DNA of 64,000 nucleotides from Klebsiella oxytoca (lineage in GTDB: Bacteria; Pseudomonadota; Gammaproteobacteria; Enterobacterales; Enterobacteriaceae): NCBI RefSeq assembly GCF_009707385.1, contig NZ_CP046115.1:4340001-4404000 (forward strand). The letters are read 5' to 3'. Positions 9,955 to 18,476 of the stretch are shown here, piece after piece. The notes beneath the pieces were generated by a model that searched no databases, was not told the origin of the DNA, and worked only from the letters and a program-made list of their open reading frames with translations. Numbering within the stretch: the first letter of the stretch is position 1; every line of letters begins with the position of its first letter. The translations under genes were made by a program, and so were the position numbers.

Positions 9955-10516
9955 GGTTTTCTTCCTTCTGACAGGCGATAACAAAAACGGGATTATTCGG
10001 TTTGAAATAGTGGCCGCTGCCCAGCGCGGTCAGCGATGAGACGTTCAGCTGCAGGCAATCAATCTGCGCGATCCCCCGCTGTTGCAGGTAGTCGAGAGCC
10101 GCGTTCAGGTTTTCCTGCAGGATAAAAGTCATAACCAGACGCCCGCCGGGATAGAGCTGCCGCCACGACCAGTCAATCAGTTCGTCGAGGCGGCCGCCGC
10201 TGCCGCCCATAAAAATGGCGTCGGCCCGTTCGGCAATCACCATCGGCGCTTCACCCGGCAGGATCTCAATGTTGCCGCAGGCAAAATGCTGGCGATTTTC
10301 GTCCAGCAGCCGCAGGGCTGCGGGATTGCGTTCGATGGCGGTGACCTGCAGAGAGGGATACTGCAGCGCCGCCTCGATCGACACGCTGCCGGTACCGGCG
10401 CCGATATCAATCAGGTGGCTGGCCCGGTGCAGTTCCAGTTTGGCCAGCGCCAGCGCGCGAACCGCCTCTTTGGTCATCGGTACCTTCTCGCCGCGCAGAA
10501 AAAGCTCATCTTTCAT
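9947..10516 (-). CDS. cbiT: CbiT, cobalt-precorrin-6B C15-methyltransferase (decarboxylating)
   Basis: CbiT methylates C15 and decarboxylates the C12 acetate side chain. Unlike the other methylases here, it has a class I methyltransferase fold: motif I is [14 protein letters not shown] near residue 37, and [14 protein letters not shown] follows later. It has 189 residues, about the usual length. It overlaps both cbiE (11 bp) and cbiF (8 bp). In aerobic B12 producers CbiE and CbiT are fused as CobL; here they are separate adjacent genes. Confidence 0.96.
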   Translation of the reverse strand: MKDELFLRGEKVPMTKEAVRALALAKLELHRASHLIDIGAGTGSVSIEAALQYPSLQVTAIERNPAALRLLDENRQHFACGNIEILPGEAPMVIAERADAIFMGGSGGRLDELIDWSWRQLYPGGRLVMTFILQENLNAALDYLQQRGIAQIDCLQLNVSSLTALGSGHYFKPNNPVFVIACQKEENHG

Positions 10517-11111
10517 CGAGGATCACCACCGCATTCATCTCATATTCGCCGTCGACCGCACTGACCGGTAGCCAATGGATCCGCTCGTTGTGCATCGCCA
10601 GATTTTCGCCAATCACCATCCAGCGATATCCTTTACCCCGCGCCGTCAGCTGGGCAGCGATTTCCCGCGGCCCGCAGCGCCCGTCGGTCACCATCGCCAC
10701 CTTGCGCTGACGCGCCAGCTCATCAAAACAGACCTCCCGCCCGTGGCTGCTGGTCAGCCAGATATCGTTCATATCGATGCCAGCCTTTGCGCACAGATAC
10801 TGCACCGCGCTGATGCCGGGGATAATGCGCACGCGATTGATGCCAAAGTGGGCAACCAGCCGCGTACCGATGCCGTAAAACAGCGGGTCGCCGGAGGCCA
10901 GCACCACCACCCTTTGCGCTTCACGTTCGCCGATCCACTCCAGCAGCTCGGCAATATTGGCGCCCAGCGCAAACTGCTCGCCGCGAAACCCGGGGAACTG
11001 CTGCAAATGCCGCTTGCCGCCCACCAGCGCATCCGCACTGGCGACCGCTTCCTGCGCCGCCGGCGTCATCAAATGCAGGCCTGACGGCCCCATGCCGACT
11101 ACCGTTAACAT
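10506..11111 (-). CDS. cbiE: CbiE, cobalt-precorrin-7 C5-methyltransferase
   Basis: CbiE methylates C5 of the corrin ring. It has 201 residues with the tetrapyrrole methylase motifs [13 protein letters not shown] at the N terminus, [12 protein letters not shown] near residue 85 and [15 protein letters not shown]. The start overlaps cbiD by 7 bp, and the end overlaps cbiT by 11 bp. Confidence 0.96.
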   Translation of the reverse strand: MLTVVGMGPSGLHLMTPAAQEAVASADALVGGKRHLQQFPGFRGEQFALGANIAELLEWIGEREAQRVVVLASGDPLFYGIGTRLVAHFGINRVRIIPGISAVQYLCAKAGIDMNDIWLTSSHGREVCFDELARQRKVAMVTDGRCGPREIAAQLTARGKGYRWMVIGENLAMHNERIHWLPVSAVDGEYEMNAVVILDER

Positions 11112-12244
11112 GACATCTCCCGCGCAATCACGGCCACCGGGCGGTTGCTGCCGAGGACTTTGTTATCAAAGGAGAACATGATGGCGTCGCAGACGGGCGG
11201 CGTTTTGGTAAAGCGCAGCATCTGCGTCACCCGCAGGCAAATGCGTTCGGCAAGATGGTTATAGATATGCTGAAAACCGTACGCGTCGATGTGCTCCATT
11301 GCCGCTTCGGTGGTATCGCATTCGCTGACCAGCTGCAGAAGCGCCAGCGGCGCGCCGAGCAGCGCCAGATGCGCGACCAGCGTTTCCATGCGCGCATCGG
11401 CGATATGGCTGTGGGTGTGAAATATCCCGGCGGCGACTTTAATCAGCTTGCCGGGGTGGCCAATCAACACAATCTGACGGAACCCGAGGCGCACGGCCTC
11501 TTCAATCATGTAGCCGACGAAGTTGCTCATGGTGACCACTACCTGCGAGTCGATGCCCATCTGCTCGCGTACGAAGCGTTCTCCGTGGTTGCCCGGCACC
11601 AGCACCACTCGCTCCAGGCCCGCCGCGCGCTTAATTTCCAGCTCCAGCGACAGCGAGCGCTTCCAGCTCTCTTCCGACATCGGCGTCACGATACCGGTGG
11701 TGCCAATAATCGAAATGCCGCCCAGGATACCCAGCCGCGAGTTATAGGTCTTCTGCGCCCGCGCCTCGCCCTCCGGGGCAAAAATCTCTACCGTCGCCCC
11801 GCGCGACGGGCCAATCGCTTCGCGCACCGCCAACTCAATGGTGTGGCGCGGGGTGCGGTTAATCGCCGGGCTGCCGATGGGCAGGCCAATTCCTTTGCGG
11901 GTCACGGTGCCGACGCCCTCGCCGCCGCGCAGGGTAATCTCGCCGGAGTCATCGAGCGCCACGCGGGCGAAAATCAGCATCCCGTGGGTGGCGTCAACAT
12001 CGTCGCCGCCGTCTTTGCGAATCGCGGCGATCGCCTGCTGCCCTTCAACGTGCGGCGACTCGACGTTAAGGCACAGAGTGACGCCGGAAGGAGTGATAAT
12101 GGAGACCTGATGAATCAGATGCTGGCGCATCACCATCAGCGCCGCGACCTTAGCCGCCGCCGTCGCGCAGGATCCGGTGGTATAGCCTTTGCGCAGCGCC
12201 TTGCCGTTGTGCCACACCGGGGCGTCGAAGGATTGCTCGCTCAT
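11105..12244 (-). CDS. cbiD: CbiD, cobalt-precorrin-5B C1-methyltransferase
   Basis: CbiD methylates C1 of cobalt-precorrin-5B using SAM. Its 379 residues begin with the characteristic [18 protein letters not shown], and further family segments are [18 protein letters not shown] and GNHGERFV. It is not related in sequence to the other methylases of the operon. The start overlaps the cbiC stop by 4 bp (ATGA). Confidence 0.96.
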   Translation of the reverse strand: MSEQSFDAPVWHNGKALRKGYTTGSCATAAAKVAALMVMRQHLIHQVSIITPSGVTLCLNVESPHVEGQQAIAAIRKDGGDDVDATHGMLIFARVALDDSGEITLRGGEGVGTVTRKGIGLPIGSPAINRTPRHTIELAVREAIGPSRGATVEIFAPEGEARAQKTYNSRLGILGGISIIGTTGIVTPMSEESWKRSLSLELEIKRAAGLERVVLVPGNHGERFVREQMGIDSQVVVTMSNFVGYMIEEAVRLGFRQIVLIGHPGKLIKVAAGIFHTHSHIADARMETLVAHLALLGAPLALLQLVSECDTTEAAMEHIDAYGFQHIYNHLAERICLRVTQMLRFTKTPPVCDAIMFSFDNKVLGSNRPVAVIAREMSC

Positions 12245-12873
12245 CTTTCCCCCTGTAAGTGGTACAGAATGGCGTTGACGATAGCGGCGGCGACGTTGCT
12301 GCCGCCTTTACGGCCCAGCGCGGCAATGCCCGGCAGGCCGCTCTGCGTCAGGGCTTCTTTCGACTCCGCCGCGCCGACGAAGCCGACCGGCACGCCAATC
12401 ACGCCGTTGACCGCGACATCATGCTCCAGCAGTCGAAACAGCGCGGTGGGCGCATTGCCGAAAACAAACACCTTCTCGCCCTCTTCAGCGACCGCAATAT
12501 CGACCGCCGCCATCGAGCGGGTCATACCCTGCGCTTTGGCCTCCGCCACCACCCGCGGATCGCTGATATAGCAGCGGCACTCGCCGCCGAATTTCGCCAG
12601 CAGGGTTTTATTGATCCCGGAAAGGGCCATGGTGGTGTCGGTATACAGGGTGCAGGGCTGGCTTAACGCAGCGCTTAAACGCGGAAGAACATCGGACGAA
12701 AACCACAGGATATCCAGCCAGTCAAAGTCGGCGGTAGTGTGGATCACCCGCTTGATAATGGCTTCGTGCAGCGGGCTGGCAAAGCGGTAGTCCGGGCGGG
12801 TCTGCGCAATAATGTCGCCAATAATGTCGAAGCTTTTCGCCTCAATCGCCTGCGGTTGCTGGATATAGTGCAT
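12241..12873 (-). CDS. cbiC: CbiC, cobalt-precorrin-8 methylmutase
   Basis: CbiC moves the methyl group from C11 to C12 to form cobyrinic acid. It has 210 residues. The conserved catalytic histidine appears as His45 in [10 protein letters not shown]. Further conserved stretches are [10 protein letters not shown] near residue 81 and [13 protein letters not shown]. It follows cbiB after 10 bp and overlaps cbiD by 4 bp. Confidence 0.96.
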   Translation of the reverse strand: MHYIQQPQAIEAKSFDIIGDIIAQTRPDYRFASPLHEAIIKRVIHTTADFDWLDILWFSSDVLPRLSAALSQPCTLYTDTTMALSGINKTLLAKFGGECRCYISDPRVVAEAKAQGMTRSMAAVDIAVAEEGEKVFVFGNAPTALFRLLEHDVAVNGVIGVPVGFVGAAESKEALTQSGLPGIAALGRKGGSNVAAAIVNAILYHLQGER

Positions 12874-12883
12874 TCATCTCTCC

Positions 12884-13843
12884 TCAGGCTGCGCCGACCA
12901 GCCAGTACCGGACCGCCATAAACAGCGCCAGCGCCAGGGTCGAAGACACCCACATCAATCGAATCGTTCGCGAAATATCGTCTACGGAAACGTCGCGCGT
13001 GGCGTCGCCGATCCACGGCTTCTCTACGCGCTGACCAAAGTAATCATTAGGGCCGCCGAGCCGGATACCGAGCGCCCCGGCGACGGCGGCTTCCGACCAG
13101 CCGCAGTTTGGGCTGCTGTGGTTGTAGCGATCGCGCCAGCCGATGCGCAACGCGCGGCCGCCCGCTTCACCACAGAGGAGAGCAGCGAGGCTAATAAGCA
13201 GCCAGCTCAGGCGGGCAGGAATAAAGTTGGCGACATCATCAAGGCGGGCGCTGACCATGCCGATGGCGCGGTATTTTTCGTGCTTATAGCCGACCATCGA
13301 GTCTAGGGTATTGACCGCTTTATAGGCCATCGCCAGCGGCGCGCCGCCGAGCAGCAGGAAGAAGAGCGGCGCGATAATCCCATCGACGGTGTTTTCCGCC
13401 ACCGTCTCAACCACCGCACGGTTAATCTGCTGCAGTTCGAGCTGCGACGTGTCGCGCCCGACAATCCATGAGAGTTTACCGCGGCTTTCCGCCAGATCGC
13501 CCGCGCGCAGCGGACGCTCGACGTCCCGCGCCGACTGCGCCAGGCAGCGCCCGGCCAGTACGGTGAAAATCATCCAGACCTCAACCAGCCAGCCAAGCCA
13601 CGGATGAATGATCTGCGCCAGCGTCAGCACGCCCCAGCAGACGCCCCACGTCAGTCCGACCACAACTATCCACATCACCCCGCCGCCGATGCGCAGGGCA
13701 ACATCGCTGCGGCAATAGCGGCGCACGCCGCGCTGCACGGCGGCGATCAGGTTGCCAATCCAGCGCACCGGATGCGGCCAGCTTTGCGGATCGCCGATGA
13801 TAAAATCGAGGAGCCAGGCTACGCCCCATGCCAGCAGCGTCAT
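12884..13843 (-). CDS. cbiB: CbiB, adenosylcobinamide-phosphate synthase
   Basis: CbiB is an inner-membrane enzyme that joins adenosylcobyric acid to aminopropanol phosphate, the product of CobD, which is also in this window. The ATG at 13843 gives 319 residues, as in Salmonella, and overlaps the cbiA stop as ATGA. The frame extends further upstream but only inside cbiA. Conserved features are DFIIGDPQSWPHPVRWIG at the N terminus and ENTVDGIIAPLFF, with about four or five hydrophobic segments. Confidence 0.96.
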   Translation of the reverse strand: MTLLAWGVAWLLDFIIGDPQSWPHPVRWIGNLIAAVQRGVRRYCRSDVALRIGGGVMWIVVVGLTWGVCWGVLTLAQIIHPWLGWLVEVWMIFTVLAGRCLAQSARDVERPLRAGDLAESRGKLSWIVGRDTSQLELQQINRAVVETVAENTVDGIIAPLFFLLLGGAPLAMAYKAVNTLDSMVGYKHEKYRAIGMVSARLDDVANFIPARLSWLLISLAALLCGEAGGRALRIGWRDRYNHSSPNCGWSEAAVAGALGIRLGGPNDYFGQRVEKPWIGDATRDVSVDDISRTIRLMWVSSTLALALFMAVRYWLVGAA

Positions 13844-15219
13844 AGCGCGCTCCTTGCCGCAGCCAGCCAGTGGTTGAGCATGGTGGGGCGCTGGGCAAAG
13901 TGCAGGTGCAGATAGCTGGCGAACGCGTTGCCCATCTGCCAGCCGCCGGACCACTGCTGAAGGGTCATCCCGTCGCGCACTTTGCGGCAGGCCAGAACCG
14001 CCGGAGTCTCCGGGGTAAAATCCGAATAGTGAAACTCATGCCCGCGCAGGGTTTCGCCGGGCGCCGCCAGCAGCGTTTGCCGCATCGCTCGCGCCTCGCA
14101 GTAGCCAAAGCGGGTCAGCCGTTTGCCCATTTTGCTATGGCCGGGGATCAGGTTGGCCATCGGATAGATCTCACCGCTGGCGTCTTCAAGGGTGCTGCCG
14201 AGATACATCAGACCGCCGCATTCGGCGTAAATCGCCACGCCGCGCCGGTGCGCCTCCTGCAGCTGCGCCAGCATCGGCGTATTGGCCGCCAGCGCGGCGG
14301 CGTGAAGTTCCGGATAGCCGCCGCCGAGCCAAATCATCTGGCACGGTGGAAGCTCGCTATCGTGCAGCGGGCTGAAGCGCACGATCTTCACCCCGCAGCG
14401 TTCAAGCAGCATGAGGTTATCCGGATAGTAAAAATTGAAAGCTTCGTCGTCGGCCAGCGCCAGCGTCAGGCCTGTGCCAGCATCAGGTGACGGCAGCGCG
14501 GGCCACTGCCCGGCAGGTAAGGCGCTGAGCTGGCTGAGGGCAAGAAGCCGTTCAATATCCAGGGTTTGCGCCAGCGTGTGGGCAAAATCGCGCCACGGCT
14601 GCTGGTTAACCAGCGACTCGCGGGCGGTAACCAGCCCCAGATGCCGTTCGGGTAACGCCACTCCTTCCACGCGCGGCACGTAGCCGAGCACCGGCAGCCC
14701 GCAGTAGCGTTCAATGGCGCTTTGGAGTAGTTGATAGTGGGATTCGCTGTTGACGCGATTGACGATAACGCCGGCAATGTTGAGGCTGGGATCGAAGTGT
14801 TGGAATCCCATCACCGTGGCGGCGATGGAGGTGGAAACCGCTTTGCCATCTACCAGCAGAATAACCGGGCAGCCTAACTGTTTGGCCATCGCGGCGGTGC
14901 TGCAATAATTCGGGTCGGTGCCGTAGCCGTCATACAGCCCCATCACGCCTTCAATCACCGCAATGTCCGCCTGCTGCATCTGTTGGCAAAACAGCGCGTT
15001 GAGCACCGGTTCCGGGAGCATAAAGCTGTCGAGGTTGCGGGAAGCGACGCCGCTGACGGCTGTATGCCAGCCGGTATCTAGGTAATCCGGGCCGACTTTA
15101 CAGGGCTGAACCCGCATGCCGCGCTGCTTTAACAGGCTGAGCAGACCGAGCGTAACGGTGGTTTTACCACAACCGCTGCCGGTACCTGCAAGAATAAACG
15201 CGTGCTGCCTGGCTGCCAT
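13840..15219 (-). CDS. cbiA: CbiA, cobyrinate a,c-diamide synthase
   Basis: CbiA is the first gene of the operon and amidates the a and c carboxylates of cobyrinate with glutamine and ATP. The ATG at 15219 gives 459 residues beginning MAARQHAF, matching Salmonella, and has a GGGG-containing ribosome-binding sequence just upstream. An earlier in-frame ATG at 15300 falls in the riboswitch leader and is unlikely. The P-loop GTGSGCGKTT starts at residue 12, and the amidotransferase nucleophile is in IYAECGGLMYLG. Its expression should be controlled by the upstream cobalamin riboswitch and by PocR. Confidence 0.96.
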   Translation of the reverse strand: MAARQHAFILAGTGSGCGKTTVTLGLLSLLKQRGMRVQPCKVGPDYLDTGWHTAVSGVASRNLDSFMLPEPVLNALFCQQMQQADIAVIEGVMGLYDGYGTDPNYCSTAAMAKQLGCPVILLVDGKAVSTSIAATVMGFQHFDPSLNIAGVIVNRVNSESHYQLLQSAIERYCGLPVLGYVPRVEGVALPERHLGLVTARESLVNQQPWRDFAHTLAQTLDIERLLALSQLSALPAGQWPALPSPDAGTGLTLALADDEAFNFYYPDNLMLLERCGVKIVRFSPLHDSELPPCQMIWLGGGYPELHAAALAANTPMLAQLQEAHRRGVAIYAECGGLMYLGSTLEDASGEIYPMANLIPGHSKMGKRLTRFGYCEARAMRQTLLAAPGETLRGHEFHYSDFTPETPAVLACRKVRDGMTLQQWSGGWQMGNAFASYLHLHFAQRPTMLNHWLAAARSAL

Positions 15220-15254
15220 ACCCCGATCCTGTGCCGGGTGGTAGGGCTGCGTGC

Positions 15255-15277
15255 ATTCCCAGTCTTTCGACTGTACG
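15255..15277 (-). promoter_or_regulatory. Leader hairpin between the B12 riboswitch and cbiA
   Basis: Between the aptamer and the cbiA start, the transcript can fold CAGTC-gaaa-GACTG, a five-pair stem closed by a GAAA tetraloop, within weaker outer TGCGT/ACGCA pairing. It lies about 40 bp upstream of the cbiA ATG. The Salmonella cob leader is known to use a hairpin that occludes the ribosome-binding site as its expression platform. Whether this hairpin plays that role is an inference. Confidence 0.4.
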
Positions 15278-15318
15278 CATCTGAGCAACCCACTTCCCAC
15301 CGAAGTTGTTGATTATTA

Positions 15319-15463
15319 CCGACAGGCAGGTCTTCTGGCTTAGCGTCATCCTTCCCCATCCTTCCCAATCCGGTAAGCAGATCAGTGGCTAAATATGGGT
15401 TCGTCAGCATCACAGCAGCGGGGGCTGCGGGGGATTCACACCCCCTTCCCTGGCGCCTGTCGG
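15319..15463 (-). promoter_or_regulatory. Cobalamin (AdoCbl) riboswitch upstream of cbiA
   Basis: The reverse strand carries a complete B12 aptamer. The 5' and 3' ends pair as CCGACAGGC with GCCTGTCGG (P1). The B12 box reads AGCCAGAAGACCTGCCTGT near the 3' end. The conserved GCCACTG and the GAATCCCCCGC / GCTGTGA segments lie between. The aptamer sits 100 bp before the cbiA start, so binding of adenosylcobalamin should repress the whole cbi-cob operon. Confidence 0.94.
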
Positions 15464-15745
15464 TTTTCCCGAGCGGGATAAAACCCACTCGAATGATTCC
15501 CGGAACATCTTACGGAAGCAGGATGGCTCCCGTCGTGTTTAATTTTTAATTACCAAAGCCGTTTCATTACGCCGATGGCGCGCTGAAAGCCATTTCGGAT
15601 ATCACTCTATCCCATCAAATAAATAAAAACTGGTGCAGCTTATCGTTCTCTCATTATTATTTTGTTGCGCTATGACAATTTATTGCTCTGAATGAGATAT
15701 TTTCATTTTATAATGAGCCAGATACGAGGACATATCAAAAATCGG
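15464..15745 (-). promoter_or_regulatory. cbi operon promoter region and untranslated leader
   Basis: No gene is supported here. On the reverse strand a TATAAA (15712-15707) could serve as the -10 element with no good -35 element, as expected for an activator-dependent promoter. Transcription from it would give about 240 bases of leader before the riboswitch. A 16-bp palindrome lies about 40 bp upstream of the TATAAA (separate entry). Promoter placement is a guess from motif position. Confidence 0.4.
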
Positions 15746-15761
15746 CAATAACAAAATATTG
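15746..15761. promoter_or_regulatory. Palindrome shared with the pdu region; candidate PocR operator
   Basis: CAATA-ACAAAA-TATTG is an inverted repeat (six-base arms if the flanking G and C are counted). The identical 16 bases recur at 17808-17823 in the pduF-pduA control region. It lies just downstream of the pocR stop and about 40 bp upstream of the best cbi -10 candidate. PocR is known to activate both promoters, so a shared operator is a reasonable inference. A weak terminator for pocR (stem followed by CGATTTTT on the reverse strand) is the alternative reading. Confidence 0.5.
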
Positions 15762-15765
15762 CTAT

Positions 15766-16677
15766 TTAAAATGATTCAGTTTGTGATCTGGCGTTAATTT
15801 GCTGGCGATAAGCCTGCGGAGTCACCTGATAGGCCTGGCGAAAAACTTTGCAAAAATAGCTGGTTTGCGAAAATCCTAAATTTCGCGCAATGCTGGCGAT
15901 GCTCCAGTCGCTGTGGCAAAGCAGCTCTTTGGCGCTCACCATCCGCTGATGATTTACCCACGCATTAAAGCCGATACCCTGATATTTTTTGAACAGTTTA
16001 CTGAAGTAGTAAGGGCTGAGATAAACGTGGGCGGCGACATCTTCCAGGCGCAACTCGTCGGATAAATGGGCGTCAATGTAGCGCAGCGCCTTCTTCATTT
16101 TGCTGTCGTGCGGGCTGGCAACCCGGCTGGCGCGCGCCGGTTCAGGCTGCTGGGGATTGTCTTTAATCACCACAAAGTTGAGCTGCTTTTTCAGGCAGTT
16201 TTCGACGATAAGTTTAAGTAAATCAGCGGAAGCGATCACCCTGGAGTAGTCCATCTCAGGCACGTCGCGGAACGCTTTAAGCAGCTCGGGATCGTCCTGC
16301 CAGCGGTCGTCCACGTTAAGGATATCGACCAGTTCAACATCGTTGCTCAGGCGCACCTGCCCGCAGAGAACGAAGCCGACCAGGTGCCCGGCAATCACCA
16401 GCGGGATGGAAAAATCGGTTAGCCCGGCATGACAGCGGTAGATACAGAGCTGATCGGTTTTTGAAGCCTCAAGACCGCCGCAGCGGTCGCTCATCCGGCA
16501 GCGGGTACTGTGCTGGGGATGCTGACGCATTAGCTGACAGAAAGGCGTGAAATTAAATAATTCAGATATTTCATCACCGTGAATATTGACGACCACAACC
16601 GCCAGACTAGTGGCCTGCGCAAAGTCCTGTGCGATTTTATTAATGAGTTCTGAGTTCAGTGTGCTCGCAGAAATCAT
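15766..16677 (-). CDS. pocR: PocR, AraC-family activator of the cob and pdu operons
   Basis: PocR activates cob and pdu transcription in response to 1,2-propanediol. It has 303 residues. The N-terminal half is a PocR sensory domain with a cysteine cluster (TRCRMSDRCGG, CIYRCHAG, GFVLCGQVRL). The C-terminal 100 residues form the double helix-turn-helix AraC domain, with LRLEDVAAHVYLSPYYFSKL and WSIASIARNLGFSQTSYF. It lies between the pdu and cbi operons, reads in the cbi direction, and is separated from pduF by a terminator-like hairpin. This is the arrangement known from Salmonella. Confidence 0.96.
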   Translation of the reverse strand: MISASTLNSELINKIAQDFAQATSLAVVVVNIHGDEISELFNFTPFCQLMRQHPQHSTRCRMSDRCGGLEASKTDQLCIYRCHAGLTDFSIPLVIAGHLVGFVLCGQVRLSNDVELVDILNVDDRWQDDPELLKAFRDVPEMDYSRVIASADLLKLIVENCLKKQLNFVVIKDNPQQPEPARASRVASPHDSKMKKALRYIDAHLSDELRLEDVAAHVYLSPYYFSKLFKKYQGIGFNAWVNHQRMVSAKELLCHSDWSIASIARNLGFSQTSYFCKVFRQAYQVTPQAYRQQINARSQTESF

Positions 16678-16865
16678 GATAAAACCTCTCAGTTAATTTA
16701 TTGTTATAAATAAAACATTTTTTTAATATTCACTGCCTTTATTCATCATTTACCGCTAACGATAAAAGAATAATACGATAGCAAAAGTCTCCCATCCGTG
16801 GGAGACGTTTTTGGCCAGTTCGTGATACCGGTTCATGAAAATTTTTAACTATTTCAGCGGATGCA
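16678..16865 (-). promoter_or_regulatory. pduF-pocR intergenic region with pocR promoter
   Basis: This 188-bp AT-rich gap must contain the pocR promoter and the 3' end of the pduF transcript. The only clear structure is the hairpin at 16787-16806 (separate entry). I could not identify a convincing -35/-10 pair. Confidence 0.35.
16783..16813 (-). terminator. Intrinsic terminator downstream of pduF
   Basis: GTCTCCCA-tccg-TGGGAGAC is a perfect eight-pair stem with a four-base loop at 16787-16806. On the reverse strand it is followed by TTTTGC, and on the forward strand by GTTTTT. It lies 60 bp downstream of the pduF stop and before pocR, so it should end or attenuate pduF transcription. Confidence 0.65.
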
Positions 16866-17666
16866 TTAATCCTCTAATTTACAGGTATTACACGGTAAGT
16901 TATTACCTATCAGATAACGATAGATAGCGGCGCCAAGGCAGGCGCCAATCAGTGGCGCAATAATCGGTACAATAAAATAGGGAATGTCCCTCCCGCCGGT
17001 CATCGCGATATCCCCCCAGCCCGCCATCCACGTAAACAGTTTAGGTCCAAAATCACGCGCCGGATTCATCGCAAAGCCAGTAAGCGGCCCGGTTGATGCG
17101 CCAATCACCGCCACCAGCAGGCCAATCAGCAGCGGGGCCAGCGGCCCTTTTGGCACGCCGTTGCCATCGTCGGTCAGCGCCATAATCATCCCCATCAACA
17201 TGGAGGTAATAACCACTTCGACTAACGCTGCATGCCAGATACTCAGCGACGCCGCCGGGTAGGTACTGAAAATGCCCGCCAGCTGCAGACTTTCTACGCT
17301 GCCGCGTACGATATGGTGTGCGGCTTCATACCCGGTAAACATCGTGCTGTACAGAACATAGGCCAGCACCGCGCCGCTAAAAGCGCCAGCAACCTGCGCA
17401 ACAATATAGGGGAACACTTTTCGCCCGGGAAAGCAGGCAAACAGCCATAAAGCGACGGTCACCGCTGGATTCAGATGCCCGCCGGATATTCCCGAAGTCA
17501 GATACACGGCCAGTGAAATCCCCAGCCCCCAGATGATGCAAATCTCCCACAGTCCGAGGTTTGCGCCCGCCACCGTCAACGCGCTCAGGCAACCGATGCC
17601 GAAAAACAAAAACAGCCCGGTGCCCAGAAACTCGGCAGTGCATTGCGCTTTTAACGAATCATTCAT
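16866..17666 (-). CDS. pduF: PduF, propanediol/glycerol diffusion facilitator (aquaporin family)
   Basis: PduF is an inner-membrane channel of the MIP/GlpF family that lets 1,2-propanediol and glycerol enter the cell. It has 266 residues. The two half-helix signature motifs are NPAV (in SGGHLNPAVTVALW) and NPAR (in GFAMNPARDFGP). Six transmembrane helices are expected from the hydrophobic pattern. The C-terminal tail contains CNTC. It is divergent from pduA and shares the pdu control region. Confidence 0.95.
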   Translation of the reverse strand: MNDSLKAQCTAEFLGTGLFLFFGIGCLSALTVAGANLGLWEICIIWGLGISLAVYLTSGISGGHLNPAVTVALWLFACFPGRKVFPYIVAQVAGAFSGAVLAYVLYSTMFTGYEAAHHIVRGSVESLQLAGIFSTYPAASLSIWHAALVEVVITSMLMGMIMALTDDGNGVPKGPLAPLLIGLLVAVIGASTGPLTGFAMNPARDFGPKLFTWMAGWGDIAMTGGRDIPYFIVPIIAPLIGACLGAAIYRYLIGNNLPCNTCKLED

Positions 17667-18191
17667 TGTGACACCTTCTTAGCAGAGTTCGTGTCCAGGC
17701 CAGCCAACATCCCGCTGGCAGTAGATTTACAACTCCCATCACTATATGAACTCCCTTCCGCAAATTGTTGGCAACCTGCTGACGGCATCTCCGGAAAATT
17801 CGGGCATCAATAACAAAATATTGTCATTTAATAAGCCGAAATGGCTTTACTCACGTGCGGATCTTGCAATTATCCGGCCCCTCTGGGATGCAAAAATATT
17901 GCTAAAACCAACTCATCGTTTTCCAACAAACATCACAAATTAGCTTTTCGCACATAGCAGATAAAATTAAATCCGTCATGATGAAATTTGTAAAAATGGA
18001 ATATACAAAACAAGATAATCACATCCATTAAAATAAAAATAATCATTAAAATCAAAATATTAAATTAAAAAATGACAATTTTATATTATTGATAACCCAC
18101 TATTTTTTTACCATCAAATCTAAGTCAGCCATTCTTTTTCCTCGCATCTTCTTATAGTCCCAACTATCGGAACACTCCATGCGAGGTCTTT
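17667..18191. promoter_or_regulatory. Divergent pduF / pduA control region
   Basis: The 525-bp gap carries no supported gene. It contains the 16-bp palindrome at 17808-17823, identical to one at the cbi promoter, and a related dyad GCAA-aaata-TTGC at 17890-17902. The stretch from about 17,940 to 18,110 is extremely AT-rich, with runs of A and T suited to H-NS or IHF binding. Near the 3' end TATAGT (18152-18157) is a possible pdu -10 element, and GCGAGG precedes the pduA start. On the other strand TATAGT near 17,745 could serve pduF. Promoter assignments are tentative. Confidence 0.6.
17808..17823. promoter_or_regulatory. Palindrome identical to that at the cbi promoter; candidate PocR operator
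   Basis: CAATAACAAAATATTG is repeated base for base at 15746-15761. Here no transcript end is expected, which argues against a terminator and for a protein-binding site. It lies 142 bp upstream of pduF and about 370 bp upstream of pduA. Confidence 0.55.
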
Positions 18192-18476
18192 ATGCAACAA
18201 GAAGCACTAGGAATGGTAGAAACCAAAGGCTTAACCGCAGCCATAGAGGCCGCTGATGCAATGGTTAAGTCAGCCAATGTGATGTTAGTGGGCTATGAAA
18301 AGATTGGCTCCGGGCTGGTCACCGTCATCGTGCGCGGCGACGTTGGCGCGGTAAAAGCGGCCACCGATGCGGGTGCCGCCGCCGCACGTAACGTGGGTGA
18401 AGTGAAAGCCGTACACGTCATCCCACGCCCTCACACCGATGTAGAAAAAATCTTACCAAAGGGAATTAGCCAATGA
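18192..18476 (+). CDS. pduA: PduA, hexameric BMC-H shell protein
   Basis: PduA is a major shell protein of the propanediol-utilisation microcompartment; its central pore admits 1,2-propanediol. It has 94 residues with a single BMC domain. The pore loop KIGSG is at residues 37-41, with Ser40 at the pore, and Lys26 of the hexamer edge lies in [10 protein letters not shown]. As I recall the Salmonella protein, the two sequences look essentially identical. It opens the pdu operon after a GCGAGG ribosome-binding site and overlaps pduB by 4 bp. Confidence 0.98.

Noticed and set aside
11255..12571. Long forward open frame of 438 codons antisense to cbiD and cbiC
   Set aside because: It is opposite two well-supported genes, has the His/Arg/Gln-rich composition typical of antisense frames in GC-rich DNA, and shows no family motif.
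15746..15761. The palindrome as the pocR terminator only
   Set aside because: It could form a weak stem followed by T residues, but the exact copy at 17808-17823, where no transcript should end, makes a binding site the better explanation. The terminator role is not excluded.
17746..17943. 65-codon forward frame in the pduF-pduA gap
   Set aside because: It lacks a ribosome-binding site, crosses the proposed PocR operators and has no protein-like features I can recognise.
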